From Pyropia haitanensis (lineage: Eukaryota; Rhodophyta; Bangiophyceae; Bangiales; Bangiaceae): a DNA stretch of 64,000 bases. The notes below the pieces were generated by a model, which made no database searches, was not told the DNA's origin, and was given only the letters and a program-made list of their open reading frames with translations. Below are positions 21,151-32,774 of the stretch, one piece after another. Numbering within the stretch: the stretch's first letter is position 1; the number at the start of each line of letters is the position of its first letter. The stretch lies in contig SDUX01000001.1 of assembly GCA_008729055.1 (NCBI GenBank), forward strand, positions 1,612,001 through 1,676,000, given 5' to 3'. The position numbers and the translations under genes are program-made.

Positions 21151-23897
21151 TGGGTGGTCGACCCGGTGGAACCCGATGACCCCCGCGCCGATGCTGCGTA
21201 TCTGGCCTACTACAAGGCGGCGGGCAACCCGCGGCTGCCCAAGCCCATCCGCTCTGTCGCGGAGTACCGACTGGCCGCGGCGAGCGTCAGTGGCCACAGC
21301 CGAGGCGGCCGCCTTGGCGGCGGCTTTGGCGGCGGCATTGGCAGTGGCATCGGCGGCGGCGGTGGCGGTGGCGGCGGCGACCGTGGTGGCGCGTCGGGGG
21401 GGGGCGTCCCGTCGGGGCGCCCGCCGCCGGGCCTTCTCGCCCCGCGCCCACGCACGCCGGGTGCGATTGGGGAAGGGCGCTCCCGTAGCGTCATGGATGG
21501 TGGTGGCGGTTCCCCTCTACCGGCGCCGCGAGCGTCAGCGGCCGCCGACGCGGAGCTGTCGGCCATCCTGGGCAGCCGCGGCGGGCGGGTCGGCACCGGC
21601 GGCGGTGTCGACGGTGGCGGCGGCGGCGTCTCTTCTGAGCGCCGCCGCCCGCACCCGTGGCCCAAGTCGGTCGTCGATCGCATCCAGGAGGACTTCCCGC
21701 GCACCCCGTCGCCCATCCTGTCGGGCTTCCGGCAGGGTATCCCCGCGCCGCGGGCGGCGCCACACGCATTGACGCCCGCCGCCGCCGAGGCGATGGCGCT
21801 CCGGCAGGCCGCCGCGGCTGCGACGGCCGCGACGGCTGACGGGGGGACACCGGGGGCGGGCGGCGGCCGCGGCGGCGGCGGCGGCGGCAGCGGCGGCGGC
21901 GGCGGCCCTGGCGGGGGCGGCGGCGGCATGCCGACGGGCGCGCCCGTGCCCCGCCGGTCTGCCCGATCCACGCTGGTCGCTGGGGGGGCACGCGGCCGGC
22001 CGGGGGAGGGCCTCGATGGGCCCACCGCGTCGATTGGGCCGGGCGGCCGGCGGTACTATGGGGGAACCGCCGGCGCTGGCCGCACGTCGCCGCAGCCGCG
22101 GCTGTTTGCGCCAGCGCCCGTCGTAGCGACCGCGGCTGCCGCCGGGGCGGGCGCCGCCGGCGGCGAGTCCGCGCCCAATGCCGACGACCTGGACGTGGCG
22201 GCGATCACGGCGGCGGCGTCGACGGAGCTGCGACTGGGGCCGCTGCCGATGGACGTGCCGGCGCTGGCGTCATTGCCGGCGTTGCCAAGCCCCCGTGGCG
22301 GGGAGCTGGCCGCCGCGGCCGCTGCTGCTGCCGGCGGCCGCCGTGGCAGCGGCGGCAGCAGCGGCGTGGCAGTGTGGGCGGCAGAGGGAGCCACGACGGG
22401 TGCGCTGCCGCTGGGCAGCCACGCCGGCATGCCGGGCGGACCTCCAGAGGTGGACCTGCCGCGGGCGGTCGACCCCGGTCGCCGTCGCTCCTCGCAGTCC
22501 CCACTGACCATGTCACCGCTAGCGGTGTCGCCCTTGGCCGCGTCGCCGCTGGCACCCGGCGGCGGCTTGCCGCGGGCGTCGCCGTCGCTGAGCCTCTCTT
22601 CCTCCGCCTCATCCACGACGGTTACGTCCGCGGCGGCGGCGGCGGCAGTGGCTGCGGCGGCAGCTGCGACGGTGGGTGGGCCGCTCGACGCGACCACCGG
22701 CGACCCGTGGGCGGCGGCCGCGGCCAGCGTGCCCACGTCACGCTCCCAGACACCGTCGGTGGTCAGCGCCACGCACTTTCCGCCCGCCACGCCGGGCGTG
22801 TGTTTTGACGGCATGTACAACCAGGACGCGGCGTCGGCGGTGCAGGCGGCGACCGCAGTGCAGGCGGCAGCGCAGGCGGCGGCGGCGGCCGTGGCTGCCG
22901 ACCCAGCGGCCGTGTCTTCGCCGTCGCCGCTGCTGTCGCTGTCGGGTAGCCGGCCGGGGGAGCAGTCGGCGTCACCGGCGTCGCCTGGTGGCGCGGCTCG
23001 CGTCCCGGGCATGCCGCGCGCCGACCTGGGCGTTGCGGCTGGCAGCATGGCGAGTGTGGTCGGCGGGATGGATCCAGGTGCGTTGGCCGCGTTGGCCGCC
23101 GCTGCGGCCGCGGCGCCCGGTGTGGACTTGTCCCTTGTCGGTGGAGGCGCCGCGCCTCACAATGCTGCCAGCGCAGCCGCGGCCGCGGCGGCTGCGTCCA
23201 TGTCGATGGACAACATGAAGACGCTCAACATGCAGATGGCTGCCTTCCTGAACACCCAGCAGATCTACCTGGCTCAGATGGCTGCCGTCAATGCGGCGGC
23301 GGCGGCACAGGCGGCGCACGCACACGCACACGCCAACCAGGTGGGGGGTAGTGGGAGCCCGCCATACGGGCTGCCCCAGCTGCCGCTCCCGCCACCGCCA
23401 CCCCCGCCGCCGCCTGGCAGTGGCCTACCCGTTCATCCTTGGCAGGTGGCCTCGGCAGGGGCGGCCATTCCGGGCGGCGTCGGCGTCGCCGGTGGCATGG
23501 TTGTTGGCGGCGGTCCGTACAGTGACAGCACCGGGGGCGGGCCGCATGGCCATGGGCCTCTTGGCGGGGTGGGGACCCGCGGTATACCGGCGGTGGCAGC
23601 CTATGGCGGCTACGTGTCACCGGGTCGTTACGGTGTCGGCGGCATGGGCGGCCACCACCAGCCAAGCTCATCCCTGCCAGTAGGGGATCACGGCCGCTCG
23701 CACGGAGGGGGTGCGGCGATGGGCGGCCGCGGGGGCGCGAGGAAGTCCTCGGGCGACATAACGGCGGGTGGGGGGGCAGGCGGCGCGCACTCGGGGGGTG
23801 GTGGTGGTGGTGGTGGTGGCTCCCCTCATCAAAGCAACAAGCGTGGTGGCCGGAGTCGCCGAGGTGGCGGCGGTGGCGGCGGTGGCAGTGGCGGTGG

Positions 23898-23928
<31 letters not shown>

Positions 23929-25578
23929 GGCGGCGCTAGCCGTGGTGGCGTGCACTCTGGTTCGGGCAGCTCTCACGGCAATGGCCTGTTGGGCGTGGAC
24001 GATGGGAGCCACGTGTTTGGTGGCAACGGCCTGCCCCCGGGGGTGGGCGTGGACAGCGGTGGTCACTCGCGGAGCGCGCTGCTGGAGGAGTTCCGCACGA
24101 CGTCTCTCTCCGTGGTGCGGGGAGGAGATCAAGATTTGCTGGGCGGCGGTAGTGGGGATGCGGGAGTGCCCGGCGCTGGCAGTGGCGGGGGCTCCCCCTA
24201 TGGTGGCGCCGGCAGCGGGGGTGGTGGTGGCGCTGCTGCCGTAGCCCGAGAGTGGTCCCTCGCCGAACTGCGAGGCCACATTGTGGAGTTTGCGACCGAC
24301 CAGCACGGCAGCCGCTTTATCCAACAGCAGCTGGAAGGCGCATCTCCCGCCGAGGCGGAGATGGTGTTGGCCGAGAGCCTTGCCGACGCCCCCCGCCTGA
24401 TGACGGACGTCTTTGGCAACTACTGCGTGCAGCGGCAGCTGGAGTACGGCTCACCAGGCGCGGTGGCGGCGCTGGCGTCGGAGCTCCGTGGTCGGATGCT
24501 TACCCTCTCGCTTCACATGTATGGCTGCCGGGTCGTTCAAAAGGCGCTCGAGGTGGTCCCCCCGGGCGTGCGCGTTGCGCTCGTTCGCGAGCTGGACGGC
24601 CACGTGACCAAGTGCATCCGCGACCAGAATGGGAACCACGTCGTCCAAAAGTGTGTCGAGCTGGTGCCCCCCGCCGGCGTCCAGTTTATTGCGGAAGCGG
24701 TGGCTGGCCAGGCGGTGGCGCTCGCCGAGCACTCGTACGGCTGCCGTGTGGTGCAGCGGCTGCTGGAGCGGGGGTCCCCCGCCCAAAAGGCACCCGTCAT
24801 GGCGGAGATTATGGCGTCGCTGGGCTCCCTGATTCGCGACCAGTACGGCAACTATGTGTGCAGTCACATTGTGGAGCACGGCTCTGAGGTGGAGCGAGCA
24901 GCGGTCATCCATGTGGTGGTCGCTGACGTGGTGGCCCTCTCCATGCACAAGTTTGCGTCCAACGTGGTAGAACGGTGCCTGCAGCATGGATCGGCCGCGG
25001 GCCGCGCCACGCTCGTCACGGCGTTGCTTGATGCGGACGGGGCGCACGCAGGGTCGGGTGGCGGTGGCGGCGGCGGCAGTGGTGGTGGCAGCGACGGCGG
25101 CGTCGGCAGCGCGTTTCACCAGCTGGTGCGCCACCCCTTTGGCAACTTTGTGGCGCAGCGGGTGCTGGATGTGGCAGCGCCCGCGCAACGGGCGCGGGTA
25201 GTCGAGGTGCTCCGCTCGCAGGTGGCGGTCATCAAGAAGTACTCGTACGGCAAGCACATTCTGGCACGGCTGGACTCGTCCATCCCGGGAGGGCTGACTG
25301 GCAGCGGCGGTGGTGGTGGCAGCGGTGGTGGGAGCGGCGGTGGTGGTGGCGGCGGTGGTAGTGGCGGCGGTGGTGGTGGCGGCGGTGGTGGTGGCGGCGG
25401 TGGCGGTGGTGGCGGCGGTGGTGGTGGCGGCGGTGGAGGCGGGGGGGGGGTGCACGTCCAGCACCGCTCGCCGCCAGCGCCTCTGGCATCGTCTGGGGGG
25501 GGCGGATCGGGGCTCCCGCCGATGGGCTCGCGCCTAGGTGAGGGAAGGGGCGGGCACGGCGTGTCGTCGTACTACTGA
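20689..25578 (+). CDS. Pumilio/PUF-family RNA-binding protein
   Basis: A single-exon gene of 1629 residues. Residues about 1188-1528 form a Pumilio homology domain with eight repeats. Base-reading triplets (positions 12, 13, 16) are: R1 S-R-Q, R2 N-Y-Q, R3 C-R-Q, R4 N-H-Q, R5 C-R-Q, R6 N1388-Y1389-S1392, R7 S1424-N1425-E1428, R8 N1486-F1487-Q1490. This is the canonical set that reads UGUANAUA except for R6, where Ser replaces Gln, and R8, where Phe replaces the stacking Tyr. PUF proteins bind 3' UTRs in the cytoplasm and repress or localise mRNAs. The 1180-residue N-terminal part is Gly/Ala/Ser/Pro-rich and probably disordered, with one SPxxxSPLA-type Ser-Pro cluster. A Gly-rich loop of about 30 residues separates R7 from R8, and a poly-Gly tail follows R8. 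ATG 20689 is the first plausible start. Despite G runs of up to 20 the frame is intact. Confidence 0.93.
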
Positions 25579-26380
25579 GGATGAGCAGGTCTGTCCGGGT
25601 GCGGGGGTGCCCTTTTCCCTTTGCAGGTCCGTTTCCGCGCTTGTGCTGCTGCTCAGCGCTGCCGTTGCAGGTGATGGTGCTGCTGTTGCTGCCGCCGCCG
25701 CTGTGGCTGCTGCTCCTGCTGGGTGGCTACTGGTTGAGCTCATCCCGCGCGGACGCTTGCGCCACCGGGTGCTGGCAGGGCTCTACGGGACCTGCCGGTG
25801 TGGCCGCTGCGCAGACCGTCCCCTTCCCTCCTCCCGTCCATGTGTATTTTTCTTCGCGGCGTGGCTGCAGTGGCAGCAGGTGGCCGCCGCTGTGGTTGGA
25901 CGGCCGTGGACGTTGGCCCCCAGAGAGCCAGGTCGCGGCGGGACCCTGTGCCGGCGGCCTTGTACATTCCCCCAGTCTGACGGGCTGGTATACAGTTTGT
26001 GTTTCGAGTTGTGTGTGTTGTGTGTGTGACGTCTGTTTCTTTTTTGCGTCTCCTTTTTTCTTTAACTATCAGCCTGTGGTTGCAGCGTAGGGTGTGGCGG
26101 CGGGTTGAGGCGGCGGTTGCTGATACGCTGCGAAGGGGGGGTCCTTCCTGCACTTTAATCGTCTCTTTTTTCTCCGTCCTGGCTGGGTGTGGGCTGTATG
26201 CCATCGTGAGGGCGTGTGCGTGGCGTGTCTTCTATTTGTTTGCTGTTCTTTCGCTGTTGCTTTGGTGACCACCCCCTTCTATCAGCGAACCGCCTGGCGG
26301 GGAGGGGTGTGGTCGCGCGTTGTGTTTACTTTGTGTGCTCTCTTCCTTTCCATCGCCGCCCGCATAGCGCCCCTTCCCCC
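25579..26380. other. Pumilio 3' flank, T- and GT-rich
   Basis: No gene is supported. The DNA becomes T-rich and GT-rich around 25990-26330, with TTTTTT words near 26040-26070 and 26165, as expected of a 3' UTR and termination zone on the plus strand. A T16 run follows at about 26387-26402. Confidence 0.45.
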
Positions 26381-27460
26381 GTGGGCTTTTTTTTTTTTTT
26401 TTCCTCGCTCCTCCTCCCCCCGTGTCCGCGACGGGCTCATTGCGTCGCGAGGGTGCCCCGCGAGCCCTGCCGACTGGCCGGCGGGGCGGGTGGACCTCTG
26501 CCGCCCCGGCAGGTGGGCCCCCTGCCCCCCCCGGCGGCGTGCCACAGACCCCCCCACCAGCACAAGCCCGGGTGCCCGCCCGTTGCCAGTAGGGCGTGGC
26601 TCCCCGCTGAGGGTCCCCCCACCTCCCACGGGTGGCGGTCTCGTGGCGGCGACGGCGGCACACGAGACCCGCGCAGCCGAGCTTCCGCCGCCCGCGGGGG
26701 TAGCGGCCACGCCGCCGCCGCGTCTGCCGCCCGTGGGTGGTGCGGGCGCCGTCCGTGCGCCAGGCGCTCGCTGCCCCTCTGCCCCGCGCCGCCCCTTGAC
26801 GGCGCCACCCAACGCGCCGCGCCACGGCGGGGCAGAGGAGGGTCGGCGGCCCCTCGCGCGGCCACTGCTGGCGGCGCGCCTAGCGGCAGGGCCAGCAATG
26901 GACCAGCGCGCCTACGGGCGCCGTCATTGGCGCTGCTGCTGTCATTGGCAGCCGCCGCTGCCCTGGGCTGTGCTGTCACCGGCAGCCGCGGCTGACGCCT
27001 CTCGCCGCCGCACGTTGGCGGCGGAGGCGTCTGGCCGCCCCCCTCCTCCCCCCCACCGCCGTCCCCCTCCCGATTTTGGCTGGCGCCACCACGCCCACGA
27101 GTCGCGCCGCCGGCGGCCACGGGCTGTCGCCATAGAGGGGGGGGGGGTGCGTCGTGCCCGCCCCCGACGCTGCCCGGCCGCTCAAACGCCTTTTCCCGGC
27201 TGGTTCCGTCTCGAGGGGATGGGCGGCCATTCGGGCAGCGGCGTCGACGTGCGCCGCGGCCAGCAGGCCCAGCAGCAGAGCCGTGGTGGGCGTCGTCCGC
27301 GGCGGCGAGCCCGCCGCAGCCTGCCTCGCCCGCCCCGTCGCTGCGGGCCTGCCGGGCGAGGGGGCGCGCCCGTTCAGTCGAGTGCCATCCGAGCGGCGCA
27401 AGCGTCTCGGTTCGGATCATTGTGACCGGGCCGTACCGGCCACGCAAGTGGAGCACAGAA
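26380..27460. other. Possible frame-broken gene, strand unresolved
   Basis: Frames of 200-400 codons are open on both strands with Ala/Pro/Arg/Gly-rich products. On the minus strand one stretch (from about 27330 downward) includes TTALLLGLLAAAHVDAAARM and LYGDSPWPPAARLVGVVAPA, which looks more protein-like than most. On the plus strand, a segment around 26590-26900 is similarly plausible. Neither has a domain. Homopolymer frame loss, common in this window, could hide a gene here. Confidence 0.25.
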
Positions 27461-29060
27461 AGTACCGTGGACAGTGAATGCCGCCGATTGAGCAATTTCA
27501 TGGAGAGCCTCAGTGTCTACCGAGCACAGGGGCTCTGCAGGCTTGACTCTCGTACCTCATTGGCCAGACTTTCAGATTGCCGAGAACACAAGGTGAAGGC
27601 TGGTCTTTCGACCGGAACTCTCGTTGTCCAGCCACAGGGAGCAGCACAGTCTGTCGTCATTGTATTCCCGTGACTGGGATTCCGCTCTCGTCGTTGACGA
27701 TCCAGATGGGGCCAGCGAGCGGTCTCACCCGTCGCCCGCCACCAGGCCGTCCGTGTCCCTCGTCTCCCTCGTGTTCCCACGCCTCGTCTTGGTGCAAGCA
27801 GCGACAGCGGCGCCGGTGGCCACGCCCGACCCCGCCACCGCGGCGCCCGCTGGTGTCATTCCCCCTATGGTTGCTGTCGCGCTGATGCCAGCGGCGGCCA
27901 TCCACACCGCCGCAGCCACAACAGCGGCCACAACAACCACGTCTGGCGGCACCCGTAGGGACCCCATTCTGTAAGCGAATCCGCCGGCCGGGAGCGGGAT
28001 CTCCCCTCGGTGTGGCGGGCGCGCCGCGGCCGCCGCGCCAGCAGCGTCGGTGGCGCACCGGGAACGCGGGCGCGGCCGGCCGACGCCGGCGTTCGCCACC
28101 CACCCACCCCTTCCCCCCCCCCCCCGGCCGGCTGGCCGCTACCGCCCCCTCCGCGCCGCCTCCCCCCTACGCCGGCACCCCATCGTCACGTTTGCCCCAA
28201 GCTAAAATCGACGGCCAGTTGCGTTACGCCAGCGATGCACCAAAAACGCCCAACGACACCAGTCTTTGATGGACATTGATGGGGAGGCGATTTCGCCCCT
28301 GCGTTGGGCCCTCTTGCACCGCCCGTGCCACCCTGCCATGTCACGAATCCGCGACCGTTTCAGTGCTGTGGGCCAATCAGCAGTCTATGTTCCGCAATCC
28401 TTCTCCTGGGTGAGGAATTGGAATTCGATGCAACACCCGGGGGAGTAACTGGTCCTGCCCGAGATCAATGGGGGCGGCTGCTGGTCCTGGATCGCTGTCA
28501 CTGCCGCGGTACGGCTGCCTGCCGTGGAGCGGGGTCTATCTCGCTCCCCGTCCGTGCAGCGGTCGTCGGCTCTGCCGCAGGCGCCGCCCTCTCAACTGCC
28601 GCCATCTGCGTCATCCGTGCTGCTCTTTGCGTGTACGCAGCGCCAGGGTCGGCAGCTGCACGAGGGTTGAGGGCATTCGCGCCTGGACCACGGCTGGGTA
28701 CCCGGCCGTCGCCCGTCGCTCCCGGCTGTGTGCCGGCAAAACGGGTCTGCGAGGGCGAACGCAGCTGAAGCCCCCTCGAGGGAACGGCGGCACGACGCAG
28801 CTCCTCAGGGGCAAAGCGGTGACCAGGACAAAGCAGTCCTGGACACGATCTGAGTCCAAGCACTTGGTTCAACTTCTCCTTCACGCTGCCCAACTAGATC
28901 CTAGACAGTCCAATCAGAGCGTGAGATTTCGAGCCGTCACGACGTGACACACACGTGATCCGACTGCCACGAGCCTTGGGCCGGGGCACCTGCAGTTGAT
29001 GTCAGTTCCGGGGCGGAGTTCTCGACCATCGCTAGGGGCAGTCGTTGGCCTGCGCGTTAG
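27461..29060. other. Intergenic DNA of near-normal composition, no gene seen
   Basis: This 1.6 kb has far fewer homopolymers than its surroundings. Frames are shorter than about 130 codons and unconvincing. Candidate CCAAT words occur at about 28372 and 28910. It may hold old inserted sequence, but I found no paired termini. Confidence 0.4.
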
Positions 29061-31261
29061 CCTAAAATGGGATACTCGCCGGGTCGACGACCGCCTGTTT
29101 CGATGGCCCGGTGGCCAACGCACAGTGTGATGGTCCGGCGGTGGGATTTGGGGGCAAACGTGACGATCACGCCGCGGTGGCGGGCCTCGCCTCGCCACCG
29201 ACAGACGCCCGCGGCGGGCGTGCCCCCCCAGTGCCCAGCCCTTCTCTCTCGTCCCCCCCCCCGTCGAGGGCGCCCCTTGGCCGCGGGGGGGCGGGGAAAG
29301 GGGGGGGGGGGGGGGGGGGGGGAAACGCGAGGCGCTCCCGCGACACCCCCCGCGGACGGCGGACGGCGGCCGCCGGCCGTTGCTCCCTCGCCCAATCGAC
29401 GCTCGCCCGTGGCCGCCAGTGTCCGCGGGCGGCCACGAGCGGTGCCGTCGGCGCGCGGGGGTGGGAGCGGCGGCCGCAGCGGACGGCACCCCCCCCCTGC
29501 GGCACGAGCACGGTGGGGTGGGGGGGGCGCCGCCGCGGCGGCGGCGGCCGCCGCCCGCCGCGGGCCGCCGCCGCCACCCGTGGCGCCGGCGGCCGCCCCC
29601 CGGCGGGTGTGACAGCAGCGGGGGCGGCGCGGGGGGGGGGGGGGGGGGGGGGAGGGGGGGGGGGGAGGAGGGGGAACCGCCACGCGCGGCACGGCCGACG
29701 GCGGCGCGCGCCGCGGGGGCGTCGTTGGTGTGGCTGCCACCCCCGCCCGTCGTGGCGTGCCGCCGTGCGGCGGCGGCGGCCGCGACCGCGGCACCGTCGG
29801 CGGGGCGGTGGCGGCGGTGGTGGCGGTGGCGGCGGTGGTGGCGGCGGTGGTGGCCGGGGGGGGGGGGGGTCGCGGCGGCGGGCGTGCGCGCACCCGCCCG
29901 TGCCGACGGCGGCGTGGCCGTCGCGGCCGCCGCCGCGTCGGTCCCCGCGGTGCGGCGCGCGCCGCCACCAACGCGGCGCCGGCCACGCCCGCCCCCGCCC
30001 TGCCGCCGCGGCGGCGCCGCCCCCCGCCGCGGGCGTCTCCCTCTTGCCACTACCGCCGCTGGTGCGAGCGGCGGTGGCCACCCCCCCCCCCGACGCCGCG
30101 CTGCTCGCCGCGTGCGGGGCGACGGCCGTCGCGGCGGGACGCGGGGGGGGGGGGGGGGTGGTGCCCCGCCGCCGGTCGGTGGGGTAGAGGAGGGGGGGGG
30201 GGGGGGGGGGGGAGGCGCGAGCAACCCCCTCGCCGTGGCCAGACGGCCGGCAGCGGCGTGCGGCGGTGGCGGTGCGTGCGGGGGCGGCGGACGTGTGCGG
30301 ACGCCCGTGGGGAAAGGGGGGGGGGGGGTGGGGGGGGGGGACAGCCGCCGACCGGGCCGGGACCCCGCCGCCGCCGCGCGCCACCGCGGCACGCCGCTGC
30401 TGCGCGTGCCGCGACGGGGTGGCGGCCGCCGCGGGTGGCAGCCGCGGCGGCCACCGCGGCGGCGGCAGCGGCAGCGGCAGCGGCGGCGGTGGGGGCGGCG
30501 GTGGGGGCGGCGGCGGCGGGCGGCGGGCGGCGGCGACGGGCGCCGCCGCCGCGGCGGCGGCGTGCGGGGGGGGCGGCCGCCGCGGGCGGTGTGGCGGCCG
30601 CGCCGCGGCGGCCGCGCCACGCCGCCCGCGTCGGCGACGCGCTGCCGCTCCCCCCCCCCCGTCCCGCGGTGCCTCCGCCCCGCCACCCCGCGGGACGGCC
30701 GCGCGCCCCGCCCGGCAGCGGCCACCCGCCCCGCGCCGCAACCCGTCGGCGCGTCGGGCGGCACGGCAGCCTCCGCCCTCCCCCACGCGCCCGTTGCTTG
30801 GCCGCCACCCCCACCCCCACCACCCCCACCACCCCCCACCACCACCACCACTACCCCCTCCGCCCGCCGGCGGGGGCACCCGCGTCGGCAGCGGCCGCCG
30901 CCCCCACCCCCGCCCGCGCGCCCGTCCCGCCGGCCGCCACCGCGGCGCCGCGGCGGCCGCCGGGACGGCCGGCGGGAGGTCGTCCCCCCCCCCCCCCACC
31001 CGCGGCGGCGGCGCGGCGACCACCGCCGGCGGCGGCGGCGGCCGGCGGCCGCGTCTGCACCCGGCGGGCGTCGGGCGGCCGCCGCGGCGGTCGCCGCGGC
31101 GGTCGCTCGCGTCGTGCCGCCCGCCGACGGCGGCACGCCGCCGGCTGCCGCTGCGGCGGTCGCCGTTGCCGCCGCCGCCGCCGCCGGCGGTCGCGGCGGC
31201 CCCACCCGCGGGCGACCCGACCACGCACGCGCGTGCCTGCCCGCCGAGGTCCGTGTCTGTG
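29061..31261. other. Very GC-rich low-complexity region upstream of the kinase
   Basis: Long frames are open on both strands, including one in frame with the kinase from about 29380, so an N-terminal extension of the kinase is formally possible. Plus-strand fragments such as LPPLVRAAVATPPPDAALLA near 30060 look protein-like but end at a stop by 30186. G runs of 10-25 bases occur near 29300, 29640, 30145, 30195 and 30320. I treat the region as promoter plus unresolved sequence. Confidence 0.35.
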
Positions 31262-31314
31262 CCCGTCAACGTCCCCCGCTCCGCCCCCCCTCCTCCCCCC
31301 TCCACTATCCCACT
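31262..31314 (+). promoter_or_regulatory. Pyrimidine-rich tract at the kinase start
   Basis: C/T-rich stretch ending CCACTATCCCACT directly before ATG 31315. Same arrangement as upstream of the carrier, AAA and glycosyltransferase-like genes. Confidence 0.4.
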
Positions 31315-32730
31315 ATGGCGAGCACCGCCTACCCCCCCCCCCCCGGCGCCCCCCCCCTCCCCCCGGCGCCCCCCCCCTGCCCGAAGCGTTCCGCGCCCCC
31401 CCTCCCCCCCCCCCCACCCCCCCCCCCCCCCGGTGCCGCCGGCGACCGCGTTGGCCCCTACACGCTGGGCGCCACGCTCGGCGCCGGCGGCTTTGGCGTC
31501 GTCCGCGTCGGCACGCACGGCGTGACGGGCGAGCGGGTGGCGGTCAAGGTGCTCGAGCTGGACCGCGTCGTCCGGTGTGGGCTGTCCCCCCAGGTGCGGC
31601 GGGAGGTGGCCGCGCTGGCGGTGCTGCGGCACCCGCGGCTGGTGGCGGGGCGCGGCTTCCACGTGGGGGGGGACCACCTGTACCTGCTGATGGAGCTGGT
31701 GGGGGGGGGGGACCTGTACGAGCGGCTGGTGCGGGAGCGCCGGCTGGACGAGCACACCGCCCAGCGGCTGGGCTGGCAGCTGTGTGAGGGGCTGATGTAC
31801 TGCCACGAGCGGGGGGTGTACCACCGGGACCTCAAGGTGCGTGCGGGGGGAGGTGGGCGGTGGGGGGGGGGGGGGGGGGTGGGCGTGCCTGCGGTGGGCC
31901 ACAACGTGGGGGGGGCGGCGGGGAAGGGGGGGGTCCAGCAGCGCGCCGCGGGGGAGGCGGGGGGGGGGTATGGCGGGAGGGGGGGGGGGGGGTGGCGTCC
32001 GCGCGGGGGCGGCGGCCGGCGTGCTGCGCGGCCGCCCGTCGCGGTGGCCACCCGCGGGCGGCGCCCCGGACCGACCGCGCCGCGTGGCGGCCGTCGGCGC
32101 GCCACGCCCGCGGGCGCGCGCGTCCACCGCGGCCGCCGGCGGCGGCGGCGGCCGCCCACGCCACGCGCCGACCCCGCCTGTTGCGTCGCGGTTCCACCGC
32201 GGGGCCCCAGTCTAACGTGTTGCCGTCGCTCCTCGTTGGCCGTCTTTGTGTGTGGGCGTGTCCCCCTTGCGCTCTGCACCGTGCGGCCCGTCCACGGTGC
32301 ACCCCGTTCTAACCCGCCTGGTCTCCACACCTGCGGCTGGCGTGTCGCCCGCCGCCGCCGCCGCCACCACCGCCGCCGCCGCGGGTAGCTGGAAAACGTG
32401 CTGCTCACCGCCGACGGGGACATCAAAATCGCCGACTGGGGCCTCTCCTTCATCCGCGCGCTCGCGACCAACCCGCCGCCGTCGACGGCCGACGCCGGCA
32501 CCTCCCCCCCGCCGCGGCACGGCGGCGGCGCCGTCACCGCCGGCGGGCCCGCCTCGGCCTCGTCCGCACCCTCTTCCTCCTCGTCCACCGCCGCGGCCGC
32601 CGCCGCGTGGGCCACCCCGCCGCCGGGGGAGCGCCAGCAGCGCGCCGCCGCCGCCGCCGCCGCCACCGCCGCCGCCCGCGGTGGTGGCTGGCCGGCCGCG
32701 GCTGGTGGCGGCGGCGGTGGCGGCGGTGGC

Positions 32731-32774
<44 letters not shown>

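Noticed and set aside
31837..32388. Continuous reading of the kinase through the intron
   Set aside because: The frame happens to stay open, but it ends in TAG exactly at the acceptor and would insert 184 low-complexity residues into HRDLKxEN; clear GT...AG sites favour splicing.
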